Counted from the stretch's first letter, positions 7,116 through 13,789 are shown. The stretch: DNA of 64,000 bases from JAIXRY01 sp031972855 (GCA_031972855.1 DALYDY010000002.1:1-64000); one strand, 5' to 3'. Numbers and translations are program-made. The notes: a model not told the origin generated them from the letters alone.

Positions 7116-7233
7116 TTGACAAGTATATATAAATATGCTACTATATAGGGTAATGATGGTTCTTTAATATTGATTTTATTGGTTTCCAGAGGAGGTAAAA
7201 TTGTCTTTTGTGGAAACCAATAAACACACACAT
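7116..7233 (+). promoter_or_regulatory. Structured 5' leader, copy b
   Basis: TTGACA (7116-7121), 17 nt, TACTAT (7139-7144), box GTTCTTTAATATT (7159-7171), and the same perfect 12-bp stem as copy a (7176-7187 with 7212-7223) around a 24-nt loop containing GAGGAGG and TTG at 7201. Unlike copy a, the leader ORF lacks its stop and continues in frame into the lipoprotein gene. Confidence 0.7.
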
Positions 7234-7518
7234 ATGAAAAGTAACTTAATTATTTTATTACTTATTATTTTTGCTTCTTGCGATAATGTTCATTCAAATA
7301 TGGAAGCACATCAACAAACTCCTGCAGGTGGAAGTTTCTATACATTCAAAGGAAAAATTGTTGGACAAGATTCATTGAGATGGGATATCGACCTTGATGG
7401 AAATTCTAGTCCTGAAATATTTACCACTAAAGAATATCAAAAATTAGATCTTCAATTGAATGATTCTGTGTATGGCGATGACTTCAATGGTTACTATATC
7501 ATTAGGAGTAAGAAGTAA
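7234..7518 (+). CDS. Small predicted lipoprotein
   Basis: 94 residues from ATG 7234. The N-terminus MKSNLIILLLIIFASC is a lipoprotein signal with a lipobox-like FASC, so the mature protein would be lipid-anchored at Cys16. The C-terminal part (FKGKIVGQDSLRWDIDLDG) looks like a small beta-rich domain of unknown function. An in-frame TTG start at 7201 with a strong GGAGG upstream would add 11 residues (MSFVETNKHTH). Both starts are possible; the signal peptide works with either. Confidence 0.75.
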   Translation: MKSNLIILLLIIFASCDNVHSNMEAHQQTPAGGSFYTFKGKIVGQDSLRWDIDLDGNSSPEIFTTKEYQKLDLQLNDSVYGDDFNGYYIIRSKK

Positions 7519-7524
7519 TATAAA

Positions 7525-7572
7525 ATTTAACGAAACAAAAAAGGCTAATCAATTTGATTGGCCTTTATTTCT
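7525..7572 (+). terminator. Rho-independent terminator
   Basis: AAAAAGGCTAATCAATTTGATTGGCCTTTATTT after the lipoprotein gene. Confidence 0.7.
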
Positions 7573-7583
7573 TTTATCCTAAC

Positions 7584-7696
7584 TTAAACTGCCTGAAAAA
7601 TGGTAATGTATTCAGAATATTTCTCTAAATTTTTGTTATCTTTAGATATAGAATAATGTATATATACTAGTTCGGTAAACACGTAATCAGGGGAGC
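7584..7696. repeat. R4: 113-bp cassette-end repeat
   Basis: Starts TTAAACTGCC, ends CAGGGGAGCA, and is the same length as R3 and R5. The minus strand is open: CSPDYVFTELVYIHYSISKD, then NKNLEKYSEYITIFQAV and stop. No standard terminator/GTTCGAACC follows; the sequence runs into the promoter of the next gene. Confidence 0.75.
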
Positions 7697-7780
7697 ATTG
7701 TAGAAAAGACAGTCGAAAACGAGTCTGATACATTCAAATGCTGAATGGTATTTTCATTGCTTATGGATTATACTTTAGCT

Positions 7781-8311
7781 ATGTATAGAAGAGACAAGAT
7801 GTTTATGGTTGTTATAATAGGTACCTCAGGGGCGGGCAAGACCACCCTTGCTGAGTTTTTGAAAAATCAATTAGCTAACACAGCTCATGTGGCTTACGAT
7901 AATATTAAGAGCTTTGTTTCTCAATTCAAAGAAGTGTATTCACACAAACAAACAAGTGTAAATGTTACTTACGCTATGACCAAAGAATATTTTAAAAATA
8001 ATATTTCTGTTATTGTAGATAAAAATATGACCAATGAAGAAATGGATAAATATAAAGAAATTGCAGAAAAGTATTGTGTAGATTTTTTCTTATATAGGGT
8101 GGAAATTCATGAATATATTCGGAAGGAAAGAATTACGAAAAGGGCTTACAAGGAGAATAAGCCGATACCATCGCAAGAAACCCTAGATAAGTTCTCAGAG
8201 ACATATAACAAGAATATACATCAAAGTAATACTACCTTTGATTCGGGGGTATTGAGTATTGAACAAATGGCAAATTTTATCATAAAAGATTTAGGGGTTT
8301 TAAAAGACTAA
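7781..8311 (+). CDS. P-loop NTPase (AAA/kinase-like)
   Basis: 176 residues. Walker A GTSGAGKTT lies near residue 13. VIVDKNMT resembles the Walker B strand of AAA_33 or polynucleotide-kinase-like proteins, and RKERITKRAYKE is a likely basic lid. Start 7781 is chosen because TATACT (7769-7774) ends 6 nt upstream, the usual leaderless spacing here; an in-frame ATG at 7745 would lie upstream of that promoter. Substrate unknown. Confidence 0.75.
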   Translation: MYRRDKMFMVVIIGTSGAGKTTLAEFLKNQLANTAHVAYDNIKSFVSQFKEVYSHKQTSVNVTYAMTKEYFKNNISVIVDKNMTNEEMDKYKEIAEKYCVDFFLYRVEIHEYIRKERITKRAYKENKPIPSQETLDKFSETYNKNIHQSNTTFDSGVLSIEQMANFIIKDLGVLKD

Positions 8312-8483
8312 CTACAACATTTCCCACTCATTCGTGCATAGGTTTTGACTCAATAAAATAAATACGAAAAGTTAGCGGGTCTATCGAGTATTCTTCTCCT
8401 AAAGACCTTATTTCCAAGCTCAAAACTACCTTCCACTTTCAAGAATAGCCTTTCGAACATCGTCCCAAGTGCGGAGTCAGATA
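8312..8483. repeat. Gene-less stretch with two cassette boundary remnants
   Basis: No plus-strand gene. Boundary-like sequences are seen at 8316-8338 (ACATTTCCCACTCATTCGTG) and 8452-8477 (TTTCGAACATCGTCCCAAGT then GCGGAG). Between them, the minus strand is open for 42 codons from 8477 to a stop at 8350, beginning DSALGTMFERLFLKV. This matches the layout of R1-R5 (stop at one end, GGAG core at the other) with a different sequence. Confidence 0.45.
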
Positions 8484-8605
8484 TTGACAAAACGTAAAAG
8501 AACTGTATTATTCATTTAATACAGTTCTTTTATATTGTAGTTTATTAGGTCTTTTATTGAGTTGTTTCTGTTCCTTGGTTGGGAATAGAAACAACTCAAT
8601 AAAAT
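8484..8605 (+). promoter_or_regulatory. Structured 5' leader, copy d, with 16-bp inverted repeat over the promoter
   Basis: TTGACA (8484-8489), a -10 TATTAT (8506-8511), box GTTCTTTTATATT (8524-8536), then a perfect 18-bp stem (8552-8569 with 8587-8604) around a 17-nt loop. In this copy only, TAAAAGAACTGTATTA (8495-8510) and its exact complement (8517-8532) form an inverted repeat across the -10 and the GTTCTTT box, a candidate operator. The gene's ATG begins one base after the stem. Confidence 0.65.
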
Positions 8606-9226
8606 ATGCCAGTAATAAAAATATGGTGCCTCCCCATTCAAGGAGAAGAAAAATTAAACAAACTTCATAAATCTATTGTGAATGCTGTTGTTAGTGTTAA
8701 AGAATTAAAATTAAAAGATGAAAACGATATGACAGTTCTTTTTCCTTCAGACCTAATGAAGTATGGTCTAGGATCTGTTATTATTGTTGAAATTTCTGGA
8801 CTTTTTCAAAAGAAAGAACGTACTCAAGAAGTACTACAAAGACTTTCTCTAGAAGTAGGTACCAGTGTTAAGAATTTTTATCCTAATGCTAAAGTTGAAT
8901 GTTCTGTTCAAACCCTTAATCCTAAAGAAAGTTTTTGGGAGTCAGAATCTGAAACAAGGAACAAAGATCTTAGTCCTAAACTTTCTGATACTTTTGGAGG
9001 TGGACTGTTGAATTGCTTAATTAAGGCGGGTATTGAAACAGAAGATAAACTTTTTGCAACTTCTGCTATAGATATTCTAAAGCTCCCCAATTTTGGCACC
9101 CATTCATTTTTTAGATTAAAAGAATGGCTTGATCAAAAAGGTCATACATTGAAAGATATGGAAGAGATAACTAAACTATTAAAAAAAGGATATAAGATAC
9201 TTTACATTAAAAGTAAATTGATTTAA
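8606..9226 (+). CDS. Tautomerase-like domain fused to an RpoA-CTD-like helix-hairpin-helix domain
   Basis: 206 residues. The N-terminus MPVIKIWCLP, with Pro after the initiator Met, and the length of the first domain (about 1-115) resemble the tautomerase/MIF superfamily, where Pro1 is the catalytic base. The C-terminal part (about 128-190: LLNCLIKAGIETEDKLF, ILKLPNFGTHSFFRLKEWL) looks like the helix-hairpin-helix C-terminal domain of RNA polymerase alpha; compare the end of RpoA at 47189-48169. This pairing is unusual. Both assignments are by eye. Confidence 0.55.
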   Translation: MPVIKIWCLPIQGEEKLNKLHKSIVNAVVSVKELKLKDENDMTVLFPSDLMKYGLGSVIIVEISGLFQKKERTQEVLQRLSLEVGTSVKNFYPNAKVECSVQTLNPKESFWESESETRNKDLSPKLSDTFGGGLLNCLIKAGIETEDKLFATSAIDILKLPNFGTHSFFRLKEWLDQKGHTLKDMEEITKLLKKGYKILYIKSKLI

Positions 9227-9239
9227 TCCTGTAAAATTT

Positions 9240-9275
9240 TATTAAGCCCACCAGTTAGTTGGTGGGTTTTTTATT
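9240..9275 (+). terminator. Rho-independent terminator
   Basis: AAGCCCACCAGTTAGTTGGTGGGTTTTTTATTTTT after the fusion gene. Confidence 0.8.
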
Positions 9276-9295
9276 TTTCCTCAAAAATATTCAAC

Positions 9296-9342
9296 TTAAT
9301 CTGTAAGGTGATTTTTTGATACCACAAATCAAGTTCGAACCT
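9296..9342. repeat. Cassette boundary module, left side deleted
   Basis: Only the right half of the usual terminator (CTTAATCTGTAAGGTGATTTTTT) is left, followed by GATACCACAAATCAAG and GTTCGAACC (9333-9341). The GGAGCC core is missing, suggesting a deletion at this junction. Confidence 0.55.
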
Positions 9343-9356
9343 GATATACTTAAAGT

Positions 9357-9995
9357 ATGAAAGTAATTTTTGATTATAATTTAGAGAAAGATATTTGGTG
9401 CTTATTAAACTATGGTAAGGGTTCTAATAATTCAAATAAAGAAACCAAGGTTTATCAAGAGTTAGCTAGTGAATACGGAGACACTCCAAATGAAACTGAA
9501 ACTCAAGCTTTTATTGAAAAGTATATATCTGAAAATGATATAGATATACAAAAGTTTATACTAGCCCTTCAAGAAGGCTGGGGTAAAATTGCAGACAAAT
9601 ATATTAAAAAAGCAGAAGAGGTATTCGGTATATCTTTACCTGAAGATATTGTTGCGTATCTAACAATAAACAACAGATGTCCGTATCGAATAAGTGAAAA
9701 CTTTTTCTTCATTTCTTTTTCTGCAAATTCTGCTAATAAAATAGCAATGCACGAACTATGGCATTTTTATACTTGGTATAAGTTCGGTATAGAGTGGGAA
9801 GATAAATTGGGTAAGGAAAAATACAATAACATCAAAGAATCTCTTACTGTGTTGTTAAATGTTGAGTGCAAGGATTTACTGCCTGATGGTGTTGAAGACA
9901 TCGGGTATCCGCAACATCTAGAGTTAAGAAGCAGAATACTTGAGCTTTGGAAAACAAATAAAAATATAGAAAAACTTTGGGAACACTTAATTTAA
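9357..9995 (+). CDS. Hypothetical protein with HELWH metalloprotease-like motif
   Basis: 212 residues, family not recognised. AMHELWHFYTW at about residues 130-140 matches the HExxH zinc-binding pattern, in a helix after a beta strand (FFFISFSAN), as in small gluzincin-like predicted proteases. A third metal ligand (Glu or His) would have to come from the later helices (NIKESLTVLLNVE or PQHLELRSR). TATACT (9345-9350) ends 6 nt before the start, so the mRNA is leaderless. Confidence 0.6.
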   Translation: MKVIFDYNLEKDIWCLLNYGKGSNNSNKETKVYQELASEYGDTPNETETQAFIEKYISENDIDIQKFILALQEGWGKIADKYIKKAEEVFGISLPEDIVAYLTINNRCPYRISENFFFISFSANSANKIAMHELWHFYTWYKFGIEWEDKLGKEKYNNIKESLTVLLNVECKDLLPDGVEDIGYPQHLELRSRILELWKTNKNIEKLWEHLI

Positions 9996-10015
9996 TGATA
10001 TTTTTGATCTAAAAT

Positions 10016-10104
10016 ACTCAAACGAACTTCATTCTAAGTTTGGAGCCAGAAAAATCACCTTAATATGTAAGGTGGTTTTTTGTTACCTTATACCAAGTTC
10101 GAAC
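10016..10104. repeat. Cassette boundary module
   Basis: AATACTCAAACGAACTTC...TTTGGAGCC (core 10042-10047), terminator AAAAATCACCTTA/TAAGGTGGTTTTTT (about 10050-10082), GTTACCTTAT, GTTCGAACC at 10096-10104. Left arm is of the short type (about 35 bp). Confidence 0.65.
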
Positions 10105-10163
10105 CTATCCAACTATTGACTTTTAATATCAATATTATATATTTAAGAAAAATAAAATTTAAT

Positions 10164-10505
10164 ATGAAAAAATTACATCTCGGTTCATTCGCTCGCGCAG
10201 GTATAGAAATTGATTCTTTCGCCTCAGTGCTCATATCTTTCTTTTTTTGTATACGCATAATAAAAGAAAATAATCTTGATCTTGCTCAATCAAAAAGTTT
10301 GTTCAAAAAAATAGCATCTACCACTCATACAAAACTAGATTTAAAACTGATTACTCAAAATGTTATTGAGAAAATCAAGGCAAAAGAAATCGTAAGTTGT
10401 TCTGGTGAATTTATGGGTGTAGAAATCGAAGCAGACGAAAATACAACTGCAAATTCGATTAAAGTTATATATGGGCACGTAGATTTATATAGGCGTAAGC
10501 CCTAA
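10164..10505 (+). CDS. Hypothetical protein
   Basis: 113 residues, family not recognised. The N-terminal LGSFARAGIEIDSFASVLIS is followed by two amphipathic helices and a beta-rich C-terminus (VSCSGEFMGVEIEADE). The start is the first ATG after a TATTGAC promoter that directly abuts the boundary site. A hairpin with GGTGGGTTTTTATTT-like end follows the stop. Confidence 0.6.
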   Translation: MKKLHLGSFARAGIEIDSFASVLISFFFCIRIIKENNLDLAQSKSLFKKIASTTHTKLDLKLITQNVIEKIKAKEIVSCSGEFMGVEIEADENTTANSIKVIYGHVDLYRRKP

Positions 10506-10559
10506 AATTGTCCCATCAAATCGAAACCTACTATTTGGTGGGTTTTTATTTTCCTAAAA

Positions 10560-10662
10560 TACTCAATCGAACGTTATCCCACATTCGGAGCCTCAGAAAA
10601 TAGCCTTATTTTGTAAGGTTATTTTTTATTCCCGTACCTAGAAATATTGCGGAGTTCGAACC
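10560..10662. repeat. Cassette boundary module
   Basis: AATACTCAATCGAAC...CACATTCGGAGCC (core 10587-10592), a hairpin AAAATAGCCTTA..TAAGGTTATTTTTTATT (about 10598-10630), then GTTCGAACC at 10654-10662. The left arm shares AAATACTCAA.CGAAC with the preceding boundary. Confidence 0.65.
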
Positions 10663-10717
10663 TATCTTTACATTTCGTGTAAACAATGTATTATTTGAGT
10701 AAATTAAGAGTACAAAA

Positions 10718-11000
10718 ATGAAAATAAATAAACAACCCCCCCCTAACAACGGTTGATGGTAAAATTATCTTTATCCCGAAATTTGTAGTTGATTTTCTTT
10801 TATGTTTAGATAAGTTAAAGCATTATAAAGAAAGAAAGGCGCAGAAGTTAAGGGAGCAAATGTTATTAGCTGAACTCTCAATAACTACTGACACTCAAAG
10901 AGTGGCTGATATTTTTTTTTCAGAAACTCCAAATTCAAAGGTTTATGTCAGGGCTTTTACTAGAAAGTGGGAGCTAGATAGGCTTATTAACGATGATTAG
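10718..11000 (+). pseudogene. Small hypothetical gene, frameshifted at an eight-C tract
   Basis: From ATG 10718 the frame reads MKINKQPPPNNG and stops. A run of eight C at 10736-10743 is responsible: with seven C the frame continues as MKINKQPPLTTVDGKIIFIP to a stop at 10998-11000, about 94 residues with a Lys/Arg-rich C-terminal half (RAFTRKWELDRLI). Promoter and leader look intact. Either a broken gene, a phase-variable tract, or a base-calling error. Family not recognised. Confidence 0.7.
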
Positions 11001-11027
11001 GGACTCTGGGCCTAAAAAAATTACGAA

Positions 11028-11071
11028 TAAGGGCTGTTCACACAAGTGTCAGCCTTTTATTATTTCCCTAA
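11028..11071 (+). terminator. Rho-independent terminator
   Basis: AAGGGCTGTTCACACAAGTGTCAGCCTTTTATTATTTCC. The same type (GGCTG..CAGCCTTTTATT) recurs at 11590, 12541 and 16527. Confidence 0.75.
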
Positions 11072-11134
11072 AACCTACCTTTGACATTTTATGTAAATAA
11101 TGTAATGTTTGGGTAAATTAACAAAATATAAATA

Positions 11135-11581
11135 ATGAAAATTCAAGTACTTTTTTTAGCAACAGTTTCTAGTTTACTAAACTCTATAGAAACATTAAGC
11201 AACTATTTTATCCAAGCATTGTTAGAGCGTGGCGTAAAAGATGTGTCGTGCGGGATATTTATGTCAAAAGGATTACATGACGGTAATGATCCGAATTTAG
11301 GTCGGCCGTGTTTTATTTTAAGCAAGGAGGTTAGTGACGACAAAGGAAAATTCGACCGTACAGTATCTATAGCTATCGACAAAGAATCATGTTGTCTAAC
11401 CTTTAATTTTACCCGAGACTTTACTGAAGCTAAAGAGTTCAGTAGTAGTATAAAAAAACTAGCAGAAGAAGAGTTTATTGAAGATTTAGCTGATTTTTTT
11501 ATTAAAACAAATAATCACTTTGATACAGATAAAAAGAGAAGTCTGTTTGTAGCAAAAGTAGAGGAGACTGGTAAGTATTAA
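11135..11581 (+). CDS. Hypothetical protein
   Basis: 148 residues, family not recognised, soluble. Starts MKIQVLFLATVSSLLNSIET and contains a Cys/Gly-rich loop (VSCGIFMSKGLHDGNDPN) and a Cys pair (ESCCLTF). The promoter TTGACATTTTATGTAAATAA resembles those of other cassettes. Flanked by terminators of the GGCTGTTCA..CAGCC type on both sides. Confidence 0.65.
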   Translation: MKIQVLFLATVSSLLNSIETLSNYFIQALLERGVKDVSCGIFMSKGLHDGNDPNLGRPCFILSKEVSDDKGKFDRTVSIAIDKESCCLTFNFTRDFTEAKEFSSSIKKLAEEEFIEDLADFFIKTNNHFDTDKKRSLFVAKVEETGKY

Positions 11582-11587
11582 AATCAT

Positions 11588-11625
11588 ATAAGGCTGTTCA
11601 GAAATGTTCAGCCTTTTATTATTTC
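11588..11625 (+). terminator. Rho-independent terminator
   Basis: AAGGCTGTTCAGAAATGTTCAGCCTTTTATTATTTCC. Confidence 0.75.
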
Positions 11626-11627
11626 CA

Positions 11628-11743
11628 TTCGAACACCCACCCACATTCGGAGCTTGTCATATATAACAAATTTATATGTAAATCTAACAAAGAACAGCCT
11701 CAGAAATATGGCTGTTTTTTGTTACCTTATATCAAGTTCGAAC
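11628..11743. repeat. Cassette boundary module
   Basis: TTCGAACACCCACCCACATT then CGGAGC (core 11649-11653), an AT-rich stretch similar to 1906-1940, a terminator AGAACAGCCTCAGAAATATG/GGCTGTTTTTTG (11690-11720), GTTACCTTAT, GTTCGAACC at 11736-11744. Confidence 0.65.
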
Positions 11744-11802
11744 CTATTGACTTTATTTATAAAATACTGTATTATATTTTTTAAATAAATTAAAATAAAA
11801 TA

Positions 11803-12522
11803 ATGAAAAAAGTTACTTTACTTATTTGCTTCATATTGGCAACCTTGTTTGCTTTTGCAACAGATGTCCCTAAATTAAACAATTATGTTAACGATTATGG
11901 GAATCTTCTATCTATTTCTGAAAAAGATCAGTTGAATCAAATGCTTAAAACCCATGAAGATTCCACGAGTAATCAATTATTTGTACTAACTTTACTAAGT
12001 TACAATGATGTCATCGAAGGTTCTTTGTTTGATTTTTCCATGAAAGTTTTCAAGGAATGGAAGATTGGACAAAAAACTAAAAAGAATGGTGTGTTGTTTG
12101 TGGTGATTAAGAATCTTGCGAGCAAGAATGCACCTGGACTTAGGATAGTTACTGGTTATGGACTCGAAGGTTCTCTCCCAGATGCTACATGTAAACGAAT
12201 CATCGAAAGTGTTAGACCATTGATCAATAATGGCAATTATTATCAAGGAATACATATTGCGATACAAAGTATGATTACTAATATCAAAGACGAATTTACT
12301 CATGATGTCAGTAAAGAAAAATTGAATTGGACGTTAATTTTGATTATTATTGTTATAATCGTTATTATTATTATTATTCTAGTTTGGATATCTGAAGGAA
12401 ATTCTTCTAGTAGTAGAAGTTATTATAGTAGTTCTAATTATTCGTCTAGTAGCTCTAGCACAAGCTCCAGTTCTTTTGATGGTGGTGGAGGTGATTCTGG
12501 AGGCGGAGGAGCGGGTGATTAA
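11803..12522 (+). CDS. TPM domain membrane protein (YgcG-like)
   Basis: 239 residues. Signal peptide 1-19, a TPM domain (about 25-150: LNNYVNDYGNLLSISEKDQL, LRIVTGYGLEGSLPDATC), one membrane helix (about 176-194), then a Ser-rich linker and a Gly-rich tail (FDGGGGDSGGGGAGD), the normal order in YgcG-type proteins. TPM domains are linked to envelope stress, phosphatase activity and photosystem repair in other organisms; the role here is unknown. Its own promoter (TTGACTTTATTTATAAAATA) adjoins the boundary site. Confidence 0.85.
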   Translation: MKKVTLLICFILATLFAFATDVPKLNNYVNDYGNLLSISEKDQLNQMLKTHEDSTSNQLFVLTLLSYNDVIEGSLFDFSMKVFKEWKIGQKTKKNGVLFVVIKNLASKNAPGLRIVTGYGLEGSLPDATCKRIIESVRPLINNGNYYQGIHIAIQSMITNIKDEFTHDVSKEKLNWTLILIIIVIIVIIIIILVWISEGNSSSSRSYYSSSNYSSSSSSTSSSSFDGGGGDSGGGGAGD

Positions 12523-12539
12523 AAAAAACAACAAAAACT

Positions 12540-12578
12540 CAAAAGGCTGTTCATGAAAGTGGTCAGCCTTTTATTATT
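12540..12578 (+). terminator. Rho-independent terminator
   Basis: AAAAGGCTGTTCATGAAAGTGGTCAGCCTTTTATTATT. Confidence 0.75.
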
Positions 12579-12583
12579 ACCAA

Positions 12584-12608
12584 CCGAACTTCCTCCCACA
12601 TTTGGAGC
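12584..12608. repeat. Cassette boundary core
   Basis: CCGAACTTCCTCCCACATTTGGAGC, followed with only 5 nt in between by the TTGACA of the next leader. No terminator/GTTCGAACC half, so promoter and core are directly joined, as at 8473-8484. Confidence 0.65.
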
Positions 12609-12613
12609 AAATA

Positions 12614-12725
12614 TTGACAAATAAATATAGTATGATATTGTATACACAATGTCGTTCTTTCACATTTTATTTGATTGGTTTTCAGAGAGACTTCTGGTTT
12701 TTGTGGAAACTAATTAAATATAAAT
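12614..12725 (+). promoter_or_regulatory. Structured 5' leader, copy e
   Basis: TTGACA (12614-12619), a weak -10 (TATTGT 12636-12641), box GTTCTTTCACATT (12654-12666), and an imperfect stem (ATTGGTTTTC around 12674-12683 with GGAAACTAAT 12705-12714) around a 21-nt loop. An ORF from CTG 12694 encodes VFVETN after the start codon and stops at 12717, 8 nt before the main ATG, the same spacing as copy a. Confidence 0.6.
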
Positions 12726-13013
12726 ATGAACTACTGGGATTACCACGACATTTTCTTTCTTGTTGGAGCTCTATTGCTTCCACGGATTACTACATTGTTT
12801 TTTACTACAATATCTTTCGGATTTTTAGCAATATTGGGATGGTTTGTTGCACCTCATCTACTTGTTGCATTATATGCGACAATGTATTATTGGGATTCAA
12901 ATCCACTTTTATGTTGTATAGCTTGGATTTTTGCAATTTTGGGTACAAGACTTGAAATAGGTTTTGTTAAAATATCTATACTATCTTTTTCTAATTCAAA
13001 AAAGACATCATAA
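12726..13013 (+). CDS. Hypothetical small membrane protein
   Basis: 95 residues, mostly hydrophobic, with about three membrane segments (FFLVGALLLPRITTLFFTTI, ILGWFVAPHLLVALYATMYY, LLCCIAWIFAILG). Family not recognised. Expressed from leader copy e; translation may be coupled to the leader ORF. A longer frame overlaps it in another register but starts upstream of the promoter and is not believed. Confidence 0.65.
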   Translation: MNYWDYHDIFFLVGALLLPRITTLFFTTISFGFLAILGWFVAPHLLVALYATMYYWDSNPLLCCIAWIFAILGTRLEIGFVKISILSFSNSKKTS

Positions 13014-13071
13014 GTTTTTTCAAAAGCTGACTAATAAGTTGGCTTTTTAATTTGCTAATATAAATTTTAAA

Positions 13072-13136
13072 TTACATAGTTAAAGATATGTATTTGAAAT
13101 AAAAAAAATCTCTCTAGAAATTTGTTATATTTAAAA
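13072..13136. repeat. R6: truncated cassette-end repeat
   Basis: Starts TTACATAGTTAAAGATATG and tracks the left 60 bp of R5 (13593) through AATCTCTC and TTTGTTAT, then the similarity ends. Minus-strand translation is open and ends in a stop at the element's end, as in the full copies. Confidence 0.5.
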
Positions 13137-13177
13137 ATTATTATGAAAATAAAAAAGTCTCTTTTCAGAGACTTTTA

Positions 13178-13465
13178 TTAGCTAACTTTAAGATTAATGT
13201 TGTTAACTTTAATAAAAAGCAAGATACTTTTGCGTGCTAAAGGTCTTAAGAATGGCATTTTATTTAACAATTTGCCAGCAGGATTACAAATGTATGCATA
13301 ATAAAAATTAATAAAATTTATCTTCTGCGTATTATTGTTGAATCTTGCCTCATCTCTCCATTTTCTAAGAGCTTCGATTGTGTAGTAATTTGGCATTCCT
13401 TTGAAAGCCTCTTTTGCGTAGCAATAAGGACCAACGTTTATATCTCCTTTGGAACCTCCTCCCAT
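13178..13465 (-). CDS. Small protein resembling the CFI-box C-terminal domain
   Basis: 95 residues. The order GPYCYAKEAFKG, then ALRKWRDEARF, then FINFYYAYICNPAGKLL, then FLRPLARKSILLFIK follows the layout of CFI-box-CTERM proteins (Cys box, LRxFRD, FYYxYSP, PxLRxxxR plus hydrophobic end). The Cys box itself is degenerate (CYAKEAF instead of CFIATAA). Family function unknown. A GGAGGTGTC stretch upstream of its start (13471-13479 region) is one of the few purine-rich ribosome-binding-like sites here. Assignment is by eye. Confidence 0.5.
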   Translation of the reverse strand: MGGGSKGDINVGPYCYAKEAFKGMPNYYTIEALRKWRDEARFNNNTQKINFINFYYAYICNPAGKLLNKMPFLRPLARKSILLFIKVNNINLKVS

Positions 13466-13592
13466 TTTTAGACACCTCCTTTCTTTGTAAGTTTTTATTA
13501 ATACTATACTTTTTTATTTTTTAGTCAATGTAATAAGTTTATTATAGGTTATGTTTTTATATTCACTAATTTTATTTAAATATAATTTTAAA

Positions 13593-13705
13593 TTACGCAG
13601 CCAAAGACATAGATCTGAAATCAAAAAATCTCTCAAAATTTTTGTTATCTTTAGATATAGAATAGTGTATATATACTAGTTCGGTAAATATGTAATTAGG
13701 GGAGC
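13593..13705. repeat. R5: 113-bp cassette-end repeat
   Basis: Starts TTACGCAGCC, ends TTAGGGGAGC; same length as R3 and R4. The minus strand encodes SPNYIFTELVYIHYSISKDN, then NFERFFDFRSMSLAA and stop. Confidence 0.75.
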
Positions 13706-13763
13706 CAGAAAAATCACCTTAATCTGTAAGGTGATTTTTTGTTACCTCAAATCAAGTTCAAAC
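13701..13763. repeat. Cassette boundary module
   Basis: GGAGCC core, terminator AAAAATCACCTTA/TAAGGTGATTTTTT (13709-13740), GTTACCTCAA, and a one-base variant GTTCAAACC at 13755-13763. Confidence 0.7.
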
Positions 13764-13789
13764 CTAAATAATTGGTGTATAATATAGAA

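Noticed and set aside
12602..12955. A 117-residue frame overlapping the small membrane gene
   Set aside because: It begins before the promoter, spans the structured leader, and is in another frame than the conserved leader/start layout; composition is that of a shadow frame.
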